Below are positions 35,885 to 45,104 of a stretch of DNA of 64,000 nt, one piece after another (the stretch's first letter is position 1; each line of letters begins with the position of its first letter). The DNA lies in assembly GCA_041905405.1 (NCBI GenBank), contig JAYRLC010000003.1:1-64000 (forward strand), in the 5' to 3' direction. This DNA comes from RAM1 sp041905405. Its GTDB lineage: Bacteria; Pseudomonadota; Gammaproteobacteria; Burkholderiales; Burkholderiaceae_C. Under the pieces are notes generated by a model. That model had not been told where the DNA came from and did not search any database. It worked only from the letters and a program-made list of their open reading frames with translations. The position numbers and the translations under genes were made by a program.

Positions 35885-37219
35885 ATGGAGTTGTGGCTGT
35901 TGCTGGCGCTGGCTGCGCTGAATGTCGTCCTGCTGGTGGTATTGCTGCTGCGCACGCCGGCCGCAGATGGTGCCGATGTGGCGCGGGCCGAGCTGCTGGC
36001 CGCCAATGAGCGGCTGGAGCGCGAGCTGCGGCGCGAGATCGCGGAATCATCCCGCGGCGCGCGGCAGGAACTCACCCACAACCTCACGACCTTTCAGGAT
36101 GCGCTGGTCCGCCAGGGCGCCGAGGCCACCCGCACGCAAAACGCGCAGATCGACGCGTTCGGCCAGCAGCTGGCCTTGTTGCAAAAGACCTTGTCCGACA
36201 CGTTGGCGTCCCAATTGCAAAGCCTGAGCGAGTCCAACGCACGCCGCCTGGGCGAGGTACGCGCCACGCTGGAGTCTCAGCTGCTGCAACTGCAGCAGAT
36301 CAACGCCGCCAAGCTGGACGAAATGCGGCGCACCGTGGACGAGAAGCTGCAAACCACGCTGGAAACCCGGCTGGGCGAAAGCTTCAAGCAGGTGGCTGAC
36401 CGGCTGGAGCAGGTGCACAAGGGCCTGGGCGAAATGCAGAGCCTGGCGCAGGGCGTGGGCGACCTTCAGCGCGTGCTGACCAACGTCAAGACCCGCGGCA
36501 TGTTTGGCGAGGTACAACTGGAAGCGCTGCTGGAGCAGGTGTTGACCGGCGACCAGTACAGCCGGCAGGTGGAAACGCGGCCGCACAGCAACCAGCGCGT
36601 GGACTTCGCGGTGCGGTTCCCGGGCCGCAGCGCCGACGGCGCACCCGTGTGGCTTCCCATCGACGCCAAGTTTCCGCGCGAAGACTACGAGCGCCTGCTC
36701 GAAGCGCACGACCGCGCCGACGCCGCCGGGGTCGAACTGGCCGCCAAGGCGCTGGAGGCGCGCATCCGCCTGGAGGCCAAGACGATTGCCGCGGGCTACC
36801 TGGCGCCGCCGCACACCACCGATTTCGCGATCCTGTTCCTGCCGATCGAAAGCCTGTACGCCGAGGTGCTTCGCCGCCCCGGGCTCATGGACAGCCTGCA
36901 ACGCGACCACCGGGTGACGCTGGCCGGGCCCACGACGCTGCTGGCCATGCTCAACAGCCTGCACATGGGCTTTCGCACGCTGGCGCTGGAGCAACAGGCC
37001 TCGCAGGTCTGGAAAGTGCTGGGCGCCGTCAAGACCGAATTCGACCGGTACGGCAAATGGGTTGAAACCGTGCAGGAGCAGGTGCGCAAGGCCTCGGTCA
37101 CGCTGGAAAACGCCACCACGCGCTCCAACCAGATGCGCCGCGCGCTCAAGGTGGTTGAAGCCCTGCCTGAAGCCGAAGCCCAGGCGCTGCTGCCGCCAGC
37201 GGAAGAGGACGGCGCTTGA
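35885..37219 (+). CDS. rmuC: DNA recombination protein RmuC
   Basis: A 444-residue RmuC-family protein. An N-terminal membrane helix (MELWLLLALAALNVVLLVVL) is followed by a long coiled coil (about residues 30-190), rich in Glu, Gln and Leu. The C-terminal restriction-endonuclease-like domain has NVKTRGMFGEVQLEALLEQVL, then VWLPIDAKFPREDYERL and FAILFLPIESLYAEVL. The family limits inversions at short inverted repeats and is predicted to be a nuclease. The stop overlaps the next start. Confidence 0.92.
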   Translation: MELWLLLALAALNVVLLVVLLLRTPAADGADVARAELLAANERLERELRREIAESSRGARQELTHNLTTFQDALVRQGAEATRTQNAQIDAFGQQLALLQKTLSDTLASQLQSLSESNARRLGEVRATLESQLLQLQQINAAKLDEMRRTVDEKLQTTLETRLGESFKQVADRLEQVHKGLGEMQSLAQGVGDLQRVLTNVKTRGMFGEVQLEALLEQVLTGDQYSRQVETRPHSNQRVDFAVRFPGRSADGAPVWLPIDAKFPREDYERLLEAHDRADAAGVELAAKALEARIRLEAKTIAAGYLAPPHTTDFAILFLPIESLYAEVLRRPGLMDSLQRDHRVTLAGPTTLLAMLNSLHMGFRTLALEQQASQVWKVLGAVKTEFDRYGKWVETVQEQVRKASVTLENATTRSNQMRRALKVVEALPEAEAQALLPPAEEDGA

Positions 37220-38364
37220 GCCCCGAGCTGGCGCGCCTGATCGCCGGCCATGTGTTCCTGCACGCCTGCATGGCGGGCATGCGCATGGCCGCGCCGCTGC
37301 TGGCGCTGCGCGAAGGCCATAGCGAAGCCTCCGTGGGCGTGCTGCTCGCGCTGTTTGCGCTGACGCAGGTGTTCCTGGCGTTGCCGGCGGGGCGTTACGC
37401 GGACCGCCACGGGCTGAAGCGACCGGTGGCGGGCAGCGTCGTCGTGGCGGTGCTGGGCGCCGGCGTGGCGGTGGCTTTCCCGGTCTTTCCCGTGCTGTGC
37501 CTGAGCGCGCTGATGACCGGCGGCGCGACGGGCGCCGCGTCTATTGCCTTGCAGCGCCACGTGGGTCGGGCCGCGCAAAACCCGACGCAGCTCAAGCAGG
37601 TGTTCTCGTGGCTGGCGATCGGGCCGGCTGTTTCCAATTTCCTGGGCCCTTTCTGCGCGGGGTTGATGATCGACCACGCGGGCTTTCGCGCCGCCTTCAT
37701 GCTGATGGCGGCGCTGCCGCTGGCCACCTGGTTCTGGGTGCGCCGCACGCAGGAGCTGCCCCCGGTCGTGCGGGCCGATGCCGAAGGGGGTGGCCGCGCC
37801 TGGGACCTGGCGCGCGAGCCCATGTTCCGCCGGCTGCTCATCATCAACTGGCTTCTTGCGTCATGCTGGGACGTGCACACCTTCGTCGTGCCGGTCCTGG
37901 GGCACGAAAGAGGCTTGAGCGCATCGGTCATCGGCTCCATCCTGGGGGCCTTTGCAGTGGCGGCGGCCGCCATTCGCGTGGTGTTGCCTGTCGTTGCCGA
38001 GCGCGTGCGTGAATGGGCCGTGGTCACGGCGGCGATGCTGGCGACGGCTGTGCTGTTCGCGGTCTATCCGCTGCTGCACTCACCGCTGGCCATGGGCCTG
38101 TGTTCGGTCCTGCTTGGCTTCGCGCTGGGATCGGTGCAACCCATGATCATGAGTACGCTGCACCAGATCACACCCGAGGCGCGGCATGGCGAGGCGCTGG
38201 GGCTGCGGCTGATGGCGATCAACGGATCAAGTGTGGTCATGCCCATGCTGTTCGGCGTGGCCGGCGCCGTCATCGGTATTTCTGGCGTCTTCTGGGCCGT
38301 AGGTGCCGCCGTGGGCGCGGGCGCCCACACTGCCAGCCGGCTCAGAGCTGGTAAAACGCCTTGA
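37216..38364 (+). CDS. MFS transporter
   Basis: A 382-residue major facilitator permease with about twelve helices. The helix 2-3 loop shows LPAGRYADRHGLKRPVAG, the A-like motif of MFS proteins. The predicted start is TTG at 37216, overlapping the rmuC stop (TTGA); no strong ribosome site is needed if it is coupled, but a start a few codons later cannot be excluded. The substrate is unknown. Its 3' end overlaps the convergent LOG-family gene by 23 bases. Confidence 0.85.
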   Translation: MSPELARLIAGHVFLHACMAGMRMAAPLLALREGHSEASVGVLLALFALTQVFLALPAGRYADRHGLKRPVAGSVVVAVLGAGVAVAFPVFPVLCLSALMTGGATGAASIALQRHVGRAAQNPTQLKQVFSWLAIGPAVSNFLGPFCAGLMIDHAGFRAAFMLMAALPLATWFWVRRTQELPPVVRADAEGGGRAWDLAREPMFRRLLIINWLLASCWDVHTFVVPVLGHERGLSASVIGSILGAFAVAAAAIRVVLPVVAERVREWAVVTAAMLATAVLFAVYPLLHSPLAMGLCSVLLGFALGSVQPMIMSTLHQITPEARHGEALGLRLMAINGSSVVMPMLFGVAGAVIGISGVFWAVGAAVGAGAHTASRLRAGKTP

Positions 38365-39223
38365 CCAGATCCCAGGCGGTTTGCGGGTCGTCCGCAAACT
38401 GCATGAGCTTCAGGTCGTCGGGCGAAATGACGCCTTCTTCCACCAGCACGTCAAAGTTGATCAGCCGCTTCCAGTAGTCGGTGCCAAACAGCACGATGGG
38501 GACGGGTTTTGCCTTGCGTGTCTGCACCAGGGTGATGACTTCAAACAGCTCGTCCAGCGTGCCGAAGCCGCCGGGGAACGCCACCAGCGCCTTGGCCCGC
38601 ATCATGAAATGCATCTTGCGCAGCGCAAAGTAGTGGAAGCGGAAGTTCAGCGCCGGCGTGATGTACGGGTTCGGTGCCTCTTCCATGGGCAGCGCGATGG
38701 TCAGTCCCACGCTGATGCCGTTGCCCTCATAGGCGCCCTGGTTGGCCGCCTGCATGATGCCCGGGCCGCCACCCGTGCAGACGAACAGCATGTCGGCGGG
38801 CTCCTTGCCGGCGCTGTACTCGGCCACCAGCTTGCCGAAGGCGCGCGCCTTTTCAAAATAATGCGCATTGCGCGCCAGGGCGCGGGCGCGGCGGACCAGG
38901 GCCTCGTCGCCAGACGCCTCGGCCTGCGCCAGCAGGGCCGCCGCGTCGGCCTCGCCGCGAAAACGGGCACTGCCGAAGACGACGATGGTGTTCTCGATGC
39001 CGTGGGCCTGCTGCTCCAGATCGGGCTTGAGCAATTCCAGCTGGAAGCGGATGCCACGCGTCTCGCGCCGCAACAGGAATTCGGGGTCGGCAAAGGCCAG
39101 GCGGCTGGCGTCCGGCTTCAGGGACGCGCCGCTGCGCGCATGCGCCTGGAGGGTAGCCCAGGCGTCGGCCAGGCCGGTGTCGTGCAGGTCTTGGGTGGTT
39201 TCCATGCCGCCATTCTCTGCCAA
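38342..39223 (-). CDS. LOG-family nucleotide 5'-monophosphate phosphoribohydrolase
   Basis: A 293-residue TIGR00730/LOG-family protein. The signature motif is FPGGFGTLDELFE, preceded by CTGGGPGIMQAANQGA; catalytic Arg and Glu lie in these blocks. Enzymes of this family cleave cytokinin riboside monophosphates or AMP to base and ribose 5-phosphate. A second start (METTQDLHDTG at 39205) is possible. The N-terminal 80 residues before VVFGSARF are longer than in plant enzymes, as in many proteobacterial members. Confidence 0.88.
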   Translation of the reverse strand: MAENGGMETTQDLHDTGLADAWATLQAHARSGASLKPDASRLAFADPEFLLRRETRGIRFQLELLKPDLEQQAHGIENTIVVFGSARFRGEADAAALLAQAEASGDEALVRRARALARNAHYFEKARAFGKLVAEYSAGKEPADMLFVCTGGGPGIMQAANQGAYEGNGISVGLTIALPMEEAPNPYITPALNFRFHYFALRKMHFMMRAKALVAFPGGFGTLDELFEVITLVQTRKAKPVPIVLFGTDYWKRLINFDVLVEEGVISPDDLKLMQFADDPQTAWDLVKAFYQL

Positions 39224-39303
39224 ATCCTTGGGGCCGATACCGAAGGCGCAAGGCCGTTTTCTGGGCTATCCTCGGCGCGCGAAGAGGAACATGCAAGAGC
39301 GAT

Positions 39304-39981
39304 ATGGCCACTGACCCCGCGACGGTTTATCACGTGCTGCTCGAAGGCCGCAGCATGGGGCCGTTTGACCGCCGCACCATCGTCGGAATGTGCATCAAGA
39401 AGGCCCTGGGCAGCGACACCGAGCTGCTGGACAGCCATGGCGCCCAGCTCACGGTGGCCGACCTGCTGGCGGAACGGGGACCGCACAACAGTTTCAGCGG
39501 AACGCGCAGCGGATCCTTTTCGGTGTCGGTCGTGCAGGCAACCTTTACCGCGGCTGTGCTGCGTGTGCGCGGGACGGCCTTTGCCATTCCCGCGTTCAGG
39601 GGCGAGGTGGAGGCGCGCGTGCAGTCGGGCATGCTGCGCATTGCCGGCCGTTTCCGGCGCGGGCTGCGCTGGAAGGAGGACCGCGTGAAGCTGCCGCTCA
39701 AGTCTTTCCAGCACGCGCGCATCGCGGGCTCGCGGGTGGATTTGTGGCTGTCACGGGAGGGAAGCCGCGCGGGCGGCGCGCAGCAGGAACTGTCGCTGGA
39801 ACTGTTCAACCCGGAAGCCGCCGCAGCGCTGGTGGGCTGGATGCCGGTCGCCACGCCCCCACCGGCCGCACTGGCGGGGCATGCGCGCGCGGGCAGCGGC
39901 CACCTGGTCTGGCTGGCTGTGATCGGCGTGGTGTTCGTGGTCGCGCTGACTGGCATGGTGCTGGCGCTGCGCGTCTTCTGA
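39304..39981 (+). CDS. Hypothetical protein with GYF_2-like domain and one C-terminal helix
   Basis: A 225-residue protein without a firm family. The N-terminus YHVLLEGRSMGPFDRRTIVG looks like a GYF_2-type domain (xYxxxxGxxxGPFxxxx). A middle beta-rich segment (LRVRGTAFAIPAFRGEVEAR and WKEDRVKLPLKSFQHARIAG) follows, then a membrane helix at the C-terminus (HLVWLAVIGVVFVVALTGMV). Likely a tail-anchored inner-membrane protein with a cytoplasmic domain. No functional call can be made. Confidence 0.65.
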   Translation: MATDPATVYHVLLEGRSMGPFDRRTIVGMCIKKALGSDTELLDSHGAQLTVADLLAERGPHNSFSGTRSGSFSVSVVQATFTAAVLRVRGTAFAIPAFRGEVEARVQSGMLRIAGRFRRGLRWKEDRVKLPLKSFQHARIAGSRVDLWLSREGSRAGGAQQELSLELFNPEAAAALVGWMPVATPPPAALAGHARAGSGHLVWLAVIGVVFVVALTGMVLALRVF

Positions 39982-39999
39982 ACGGGTGCCCGCCCGCGT

Positions 40000-40779
40000 T
40001 CAATCGCCGCTGAATGTTTGCAGCCAGGCCAGCAGGGGCGCGCGCGCCGCGGCCAATCCCTTGTACGCCAGAACCTCCGGGCTCATGGACGCAAGCGCAT
40101 CACGCAGGCGCTGCGCCTGTGAGGCCTCACGCACCGCCTGGACGAGCGGTTGCAGCATGACGCGGATCGTGAAGAGCACCTGCGCATGGCCCGGCACGGG
40201 CAGAAAGGTCTGGCGCTCCGCGCGCAGAAAGCATTGCGCTGCGAATGCCGCCGCATCCCCGGTCGCAGGCCATGGCGCACGCGGGTGGCGCTGCGGATGC
40301 TGGTCGTACCGGCTGCTGGGCGTAAGGGTCCAGACGAAACGTTCCCAAGGCTCGCCGCGGGCCAGCAGCCGGGTGACGGCGGGCATGGCCGCCACCAGAT
40401 TAGCGCCGCCGGCCACCGGCGCGTGGATGGCTGCCAACGACAGGCCCAGCTTTTCCTCGGGCGCCCAGTGCGAGGGCACGCAGACACACAGCCAGGGAAC
40501 AGTGCCGGCGGCCGTGTCGAGCACGGCGAAATCCTCTTCGAATGCCAGCTCGGGCAGGCCGTCATGCGCGCCCAATGCTTTCAGCACGTCAAGGGCCGGG
40601 CCGGGATCAAACCCCTGCAGACACAACCGCGAACGTCCAGCTGCATGCACCGCCAGTTTCTCGGCGTACAGGGCGCTTGAGGTGTCCAGCGGCGTGACAT
40701 GGCCCGCGACGGGCGCCATGCGCTGCAGGCCGGGCTGCATGCGAAAGGGCGCGGTGATGTGCCGGAAGTCGAAATTCAT
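40000..40779 (-). CDS. DUF3445 haem-dependent oxidative N-demethylase-like protein
   Basis: A 259-residue protein of the DUF3445 group, one member of which acts as a haem-dependent oxidative N-demethylase subunit. Diagnostic blocks are FEEDFAVLDTAAGTVPWLCV, then CVPSHWAPEEKLGLSLAAIH and WERFVWTLTPSSRYDQHP, with RAERQTFLPVPGHAQVLFTI further on. ATG at 40779 is chosen where homology begins (MNFDFRHITAPFRMQPG). It stands alone here, without an obvious demethylase partner, and its haem ligand is not assigned. Confidence 0.8.
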   Translation of the reverse strand: MNFDFRHITAPFRMQPGLQRMAPVAGHVTPLDTSSALYAEKLAVHAAGRSRLCLQGFDPGPALDVLKALGAHDGLPELAFEEDFAVLDTAAGTVPWLCVCVPSHWAPEEKLGLSLAAIHAPVAGGANLVAAMPAVTRLLARGEPWERFVWTLTPSSRYDQHPQRHPRAPWPATGDAAAFAAQCFLRAERQTFLPVPGHAQVLFTIRVMLQPLVQAVREASQAQRLRDALASMSPEVLAYKGLAAARAPLLAWLQTFSGD

Positions 40780-40797
40780 GCGCCAAGTGTCCAATGA

Positions 40798-40823
40798 AAA
40801 AGGGCTCCTTGCGGAGCCCTTTT
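40798..40823 (-). terminator. Hairpin terminator after efp
   Basis: AAAAGGGCTCC-TTGC-GGAGCCCTTTT, 11-bp stem, 17 bases downstream of the efp stop; ends in a U-run on the minus strand. Confidence 0.85.
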
Positions 40824-40839
40824 GCGATGGCACTGTCGT

Positions 40840-41394
40840 TCAGACGCGCTTGCGGTATTCGCCGGTGCGCGTGTCGATTTCGATGCGGTCGCCCTGATCG
40901 ACGAACAGCGGCACGGGCACTTCGAAGCCGGTGGCGATCTTGGCGGGCTTGAGCACCTTGCCGGACGTGTCGCCCTTGACGGCGGGCTCGGTCCAGGTGA
41001 CTTCGCGTTCGATGCTGGTGGGCAGTTCGACCGAGATGGCCTTGCCGTCGTAGAACACCACTTCGGCGGTCATGCCGTCTTCCAGGTAGTTCAGCGCGTC
41101 GCCCATGTTCTCGGCTTCGACTTCGTACTGGTTGTAGTCGGCGTCCATCCAGACGTACATGGGGTCGGCGAAGTAGGAGTAGGTGCAGTCCTTCTTGTCC
41201 AGAATGATCTGGTCCATCTTGTCGTCGGCCTTGAAAACGACTTCGGTGCCGAAGTTGGCGATCAGGCTCTTGAGCTTCATGCGCACGGTGGCTGCGTTGC
41301 GGCCGCCGCGGGCGTATTCGGTCTTCAGGACGACCATGGGGTCCTTGCCATGCATGATCACGTTGCCGGCGCGGATTTCTTGTGCGATTTTCAT
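40840..41394 (-). CDS. efp: Elongation factor P
   Basis: EF-P of 184 residues, which helps ribosomes through polyproline runs. Domain I has the loop EYARGGRNAATVRMK; its tip residue is Arg32, the site rhamnosylated in Pseudomonas and Neisseria, in place of the Lys modified in Escherichia coli. The C-terminus ends FEVPVPLFVDQGDRIEIDTR and YRKRV, as normal. The rhamnosyltransferase gene earP is the next gene upstream on the same strand, which makes Arg32 rhamnosylation very likely. Confidence 0.97.
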   Translation of the reverse strand: MKIAQEIRAGNVIMHGKDPMVVLKTEYARGGRNAATVRMKLKSLIANFGTEVVFKADDKMDQIILDKKDCTYSYFADPMYVWMDADYNQYEVEAENMGDALNYLEDGMTAEVVFYDGKAISVELPTSIEREVTWTEPAVKGDTSGKVLKPAKIATGFEVPVPLFVDQGDRIEIDTRTGEYRKRV

Positions 41395-41487
41395 ATCAGC
41401 CTTGAGGTTGGGGGCCGCACACCGGCGATCGGCGCATGCGGCAGGGGTGCGATGCCCCAGCGGGCAAATTTCGCAAAGCCTTGAATT

Positions 41488-42534
41488 TTAACGTTTTTTT
41501 GCGACGAATCGCAGCAGCTGCGTCACCAGGTCATCCTGCGCAGCCAGCGCTGCGGCAAACGCCGCAGCGGCGGGTGCCCAACCCGTCGGGTCTGGCCTGG
41601 GCAACGGGCCGGCATCCATGCCGTTCCACACCCGCATGAAGCCTGCCCAGTCCTCAGGCGGTTGGAGCCGGGCCAGAAAGGCGCTGAGCTTGTAATGGTG
41701 AGCGCAGTCGTCCTGCGGATAGATGTGCCAGACGAACGGCCGCGCGGCCCAGGCAGCGCGCACGAGCGAATCTTCGCCGCGCACGAAATTCAGGTCGCAG
41801 GCCCACAGCAGCTCGTCAAACGCCGGTTGCTCCATCAGCTCAAGCCAGTGCACCTGCAGGCTGCCCAGGGCTGGGTCGGCGGCCAGCGAGGCCCGCGCGG
41901 CGGCCGCGGCGCGTCCGGATGTGACGAGCAACTGCGCTGGGCGGCTGTTCCGTGCCAGCCATTGGAGCAGCTCCGTCAAGGCCGGCGGTTCGTAGCAGAA
42001 CAATGAAACCCGCAGGCCGTCGGTCTCAGGAATGCCATTGCGCCGCGCCCACTGCGCGGGATCGAACGCTGCGCGCCGCTGCGCCAGATCGGTCTCACGC
42101 AACAGCCCGCCTGTGGCGGGCGTGAAACCTGGATAGAAAAAATGCTTGACCAGGCCTGCTCCCGGACCGTGGGCCACAGGGGAGGGCAGGCCGTGCACCC
42201 GCTCCACGAACGGCTCCGCGGACAGGTATTCCAGGTTGATCCAGCGGCCCGTCTGCGCACGCGCGGCCGCAAACGCAGCCACGAAGGCGGGCGCCGGGTC
42301 GCAGCCGAAGGCCTCCACCATCACGTCGCCCGGCTCGGGCCACAGGGTGTTTGCGTGCCAGCGGCCCACGGAAACACCTGGTGCGCTGTGCGGCGCCATC
42401 CAGTCCAGCGAGCCGGGTTCGTCCACCCACAGCCGCACGCTTTCGCCGCGGGATGCCAGATCGGCCGCCAGCCGCCAGCACACGCCGATATCGCCGTGAT
42501 TGTCGATGACCTTGCAGAAGATGTCCCAGCGCAT
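41488..42534 (-). CDS. earP: EF-P arginine rhamnosyltransferase EarP
   Basis: A 348-residue glycosyltransferase of the EarP (DUF2331) family, which transfers rhamnose from dTDP-rhamnose to Arg32 of EF-P. Diagnostic features are the N-terminus MRWDIFCKVIDNHGDIGVCW and the nucleotide-sugar region DLNFVRGEDSLVRAAWAARP, followed by PFVWHIYPQDDCAHHYKLSA. ATG at 42534 is where homology starts; the frame is open further but without family sequence. It lies 93 bases upstream of efp and is divergent from uvrC. Confidence 0.95.
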   Translation of the reverse strand: MRWDIFCKVIDNHGDIGVCWRLAADLASRGESVRLWVDEPGSLDWMAPHSAPGVSVGRWHANTLWPEPGDVMVEAFGCDPAPAFVAAFAAARAQTGRWINLEYLSAEPFVERVHGLPSPVAHGPGAGLVKHFFYPGFTPATGGLLRETDLAQRRAAFDPAQWARRNGIPETDGLRVSLFCYEPPALTELLQWLARNSRPAQLLVTSGRAAAAARASLAADPALGSLQVHWLELMEQPAFDELLWACDLNFVRGEDSLVRAAWAARPFVWHIYPQDDCAHHYKLSAFLARLQPPEDWAGFMRVWNGMDAGPLPRPDPTGWAPAAAAFAAALAAQDDLVTQLLRFVAKKR

Positions 42535-42586
42535 GCGGCAATTGTCCTCTGGTCCGCATCCACCGCCGATTCGCCACAATACGGCC

Positions 42587-44527
42587 ATGTCCGAGCAACC
42601 CGCGGTCCATTCCGAACAACTGCTGGCCGAAGTGGCCGCGCTGCCTGCCATGCCGGGCGTGTACCGTTACTTCGATGCCGACGGTGGCGTGCTGTACGTC
42701 GGCAAGGCGCGCGACCTGAAAAAACGCGTGTCCAGCTACTTCCAGAAGAACCACGGCGGCACGCGCATAGGCCACATGGTTGGCAAGATCGCGCGCATGG
42801 AAACGACGGTCGTTCGTTCCGAGGCCGAAGCGCTGCTGCTGGAAAACAACCTCATCAAGACGCTCAACCCCCGCTACAACATCCTGTTCCGGGACGACAA
42901 GAGCTACCCCTACCTCAAGCTGGTCACCCATGCCTTTCCCCGGGTGGCCTACTACCGCGGCGCCGTGGACCGCAAGCACAAGTACTTCGGACCGTATCCG
43001 AATGCATGGGCCGTCAAGGAGTCGATCCAGCTGCTGCAGAAGGTGTTCCGGCTGCGCACCTGCGAAGACACGGTCTTCAACAACCGCACGCGGCCCTGCC
43101 TGCTCTACCAGATCAAGCGGTGCTCAGGGCCCTGCGTAAATTTGATCGAACCGTCCGCGTATGCCCGCGACGTCGCGCATGCCGAAGCGTTCCTGAACGG
43201 TGAAACACAGGCCGTGCTGGATGCGCTGCAGACCCGGATGATGGATTGCGCCGGGCGCCTGGAGTTCGAACAGGCGGCGGAGCTGCGCAACCAGATGACG
43301 GCCCTGTCGCGCGTGCTGCACCAGCAGGCCGTGGATACGGGGTCGGACAAGGACGTGGACATCCTGGCCGTGAAGGTGCAGGGCGGCAAGGCCTGTGTCA
43401 ACCTGGCCATGGTGCGCGGCGGACGGCACCTGGGGGACCGGCCCTACTTCCCGGCGCATGTGGAGGATGCCGCCGCCGTGCAGGCTGCAACAGATGATCC
43501 CGCCGGTGGGGGCGAGAGTGAGGGTGGGGCGAAGCCGGTGGAGGTGCAGGTGCTGGAGGCCTTCATCGCGCAGCACTACATCGGGGTGCCCGTCCCGCCG
43601 GCGCTGATCACCAGCGAACCCGTCAGCAAGCCGCTGATCGAAGCGCTGTCCGCGCAGAGCGGCGTGCGGATTAGCGCGGTGCACAACCCGCGCGAGCAGC
43701 GGCGAATCTGGCTGGAAATGGCGCAGAAGAACGTGGCGCTGCAACTGGCGCGCCTGCTGGCCGAGGAAGGCTCCCAACAGGCGCGCACGCGAGCCCTGGT
43801 GGATTCGCTGGACCTCGCGCCAGACAACCTGGATACATTCCGCATCGAATGTTTCGACATCTCGCACACGGCCGGTGAGGCAACGCAGGCATCCTGTGTG
43901 GTGTTTCAGGGCCACAAGATGCAGAACAGCGAATACAGGCGCTACAACATCGATGGCATCACGCCGGGCGACGACTATGCCGCCATGCGGCAGGTGCTCA
44001 CCCGCCGCTACAGCAAGCTGGCCGAGGCGGGCCGCGACCCTGCCAACGCCACGCCGCCTGCGGCCGGCAAGCAGGCGCGCCTGCCGGACCTGGTGCTGGT
44101 GGACGGCGGCAAGGGCCAGGTCAGCATGGCGCGCGATGTCTTTGCCGAGCTGGGTCTGGACCTGGGCCTGATCGTCGGCGTGGAAAAAGGCGAAGGCCGC
44201 AAGGTCGGCCTGGAAGAGCTGGTGTTCGCCGACGGGCGCGACAAGGTCTACCTGGGCAAGGACTCCGCGGCGCTCATGCTGGTGGCGCAGATCCGCGACG
44301 AGGCGCACCGTTTTGCGATCACGGGCATGCGTGCCCGGCGCGCCCGCGTGCGCACCGGCAGCAGCAAGCTGGAGGACATTCCCGGCATCGGTGCCAAACG
44401 CCGGGCCCGTCTGCTCCAGCGGTTTGGTGGCATCCGGGGCGTGGCCGCGGCCGGCGTTGAGGACATTGCCACCGTCGAAGGCATTTCCAGGGAACTGGCA
44501 GAGGAGATTTACCGTGCGCTTCACTAA
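42587..44527 (+). CDS. uvrC: Excinuclease ABC subunit C (UvrC)
   Basis: Nucleotide-excision repair endonuclease of 646 residues that makes both incisions around a lesion with UvrAB. The N-terminal GIY-YIG domain is seen in PGVYRYFDADGGVLYVGKAR, the UVR motif in FEQAAELRNQMTALSRVLHQ, the C-terminal RNase H-like endonuclease core in ECFDISHTAGE and LVLVDGGKGQ. The helix-hairpin-helix pair is in DIPGIGAKRRARLLQRFGG. ATG at 42587 is chosen at the start of the family sequence (MSEQPAVHSEQLLAEVAALP). The 3' end overlaps the next gene by 14 bases. Confidence 0.97.
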   Translation: MSEQPAVHSEQLLAEVAALPAMPGVYRYFDADGGVLYVGKARDLKKRVSSYFQKNHGGTRIGHMVGKIARMETTVVRSEAEALLLENNLIKTLNPRYNILFRDDKSYPYLKLVTHAFPRVAYYRGAVDRKHKYFGPYPNAWAVKESIQLLQKVFRLRTCEDTVFNNRTRPCLLYQIKRCSGPCVNLIEPSAYARDVAHAEAFLNGETQAVLDALQTRMMDCAGRLEFEQAAELRNQMTALSRVLHQQAVDTGSDKDVDILAVKVQGGKACVNLAMVRGGRHLGDRPYFPAHVEDAAAVQAATDDPAGGGESEGGAKPVEVQVLEAFIAQHYIGVPVPPALITSEPVSKPLIEALSAQSGVRISAVHNPREQRRIWLEMAQKNVALQLARLLAEEGSQQARTRALVDSLDLAPDNLDTFRIECFDISHTAGEATQASCVVFQGHKMQNSEYRRYNIDGITPGDDYAAMRQVLTRRYSKLAEAGRDPANATPPAAGKQARLPDLVLVDGGKGQVSMARDVFAELGLDLGLIVGVEKGEGRKVGLEELVFADGRDKVYLGKDSAALMLVAQIRDEAHRFAITGMRARRARVRTGSSKLEDIPGIGAKRRARLLQRFGGIRGVAAAGVEDIATVEGISRELAEEIYRALH

Positions 44528-45041
44528 GTACTTCCGGCTGGGCGGCGCAAGCGTCCTGGCGATCGTGGCGGGCTGCACCAGCCGGCCCATGCCGCCTGAC
44601 AGCCCACCGCCTTCTGCGGGCCCCGCGCCCGCGGCGCCATCCGCTCCCGCAGCGGCGCCCGCGGCGCGCCCCCCGGTTCCGCAGCCTGCGGCAGCGGTGC
44701 AGGCACCCGCGCGCACCTGGGACGAATACAAGGTCCGCGTGGCCCGCCGCGTCATGCACACCAGTGCCGGCGAAACGTTCAGCGGCCCGATTCCCGACCG
44801 GCTGCAGTCCATTCCCGTGATCCAGGTGGAACTCAACCGGGATGGGTCGGTGCGCAATGTGACGGTGCTGCGCGTGCCCAAGTTCTCGCCGCAGACGCTG
44901 CAGATGGCCATGAACGCGGTGCGCCGTGCGGGGCCGTTCGAGCCCGTGGGCCACCTGCCGCGGCCATGGCAGTTCAGCGAAACATTCCTCTACAACGATG
45001 ACCTGAAGTTCCAGATCCGGTCGCTGGCAGAGCAGCAATAG
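44514..45041 (+). CDS. Lipoprotein with proline-rich linker and TonB-like C-terminal domain
   Basis: A 175-residue protein starting at GTG 44514, preceded by GAGGAGA and overlapping uvrC by 14 bases. The signal VRFTKYFRLGGASVLAIVAG ends in Cys, typical of a lipoprotein. A Pro/Ala-rich linker of about 45 residues leads to a small domain with IQVELNRDGSVRNVTVLRVP and RRAGPFEPVGHLP, which resembles TonB or TolA C-terminal folds. A periplasm-spanning role is plausible. No partner gene is evident. Confidence 0.7.
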   Translation: MRFTKYFRLGGASVLAIVAGCTSRPMPPDSPPPSAGPAPAAPSAPAAAPAARPPVPQPAAAVQAPARTWDEYKVRVARRVMHTSAGETFSGPIPDRLQSIPVIQVELNRDGSVRNVTVLRVPKFSPQTLQMAMNAVRRAGPFEPVGHLPRPWQFSETFLYNDDLKFQIRSLAEQQ

Positions 45042-45104
45042 GCGGGCGTTGCCCGCAAAGTCCCCGGCATTTGCGGGCCGCTGGCCTCATGCCAGAATCG
45101 GGGC

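Noticed and set aside
43124..44911. Open minus-strand frame of 595 codons opposite uvrC
   Set aside because: Antisense shadow of uvrC; His/Gln/Arg-rich product with no domain or ribosome site.
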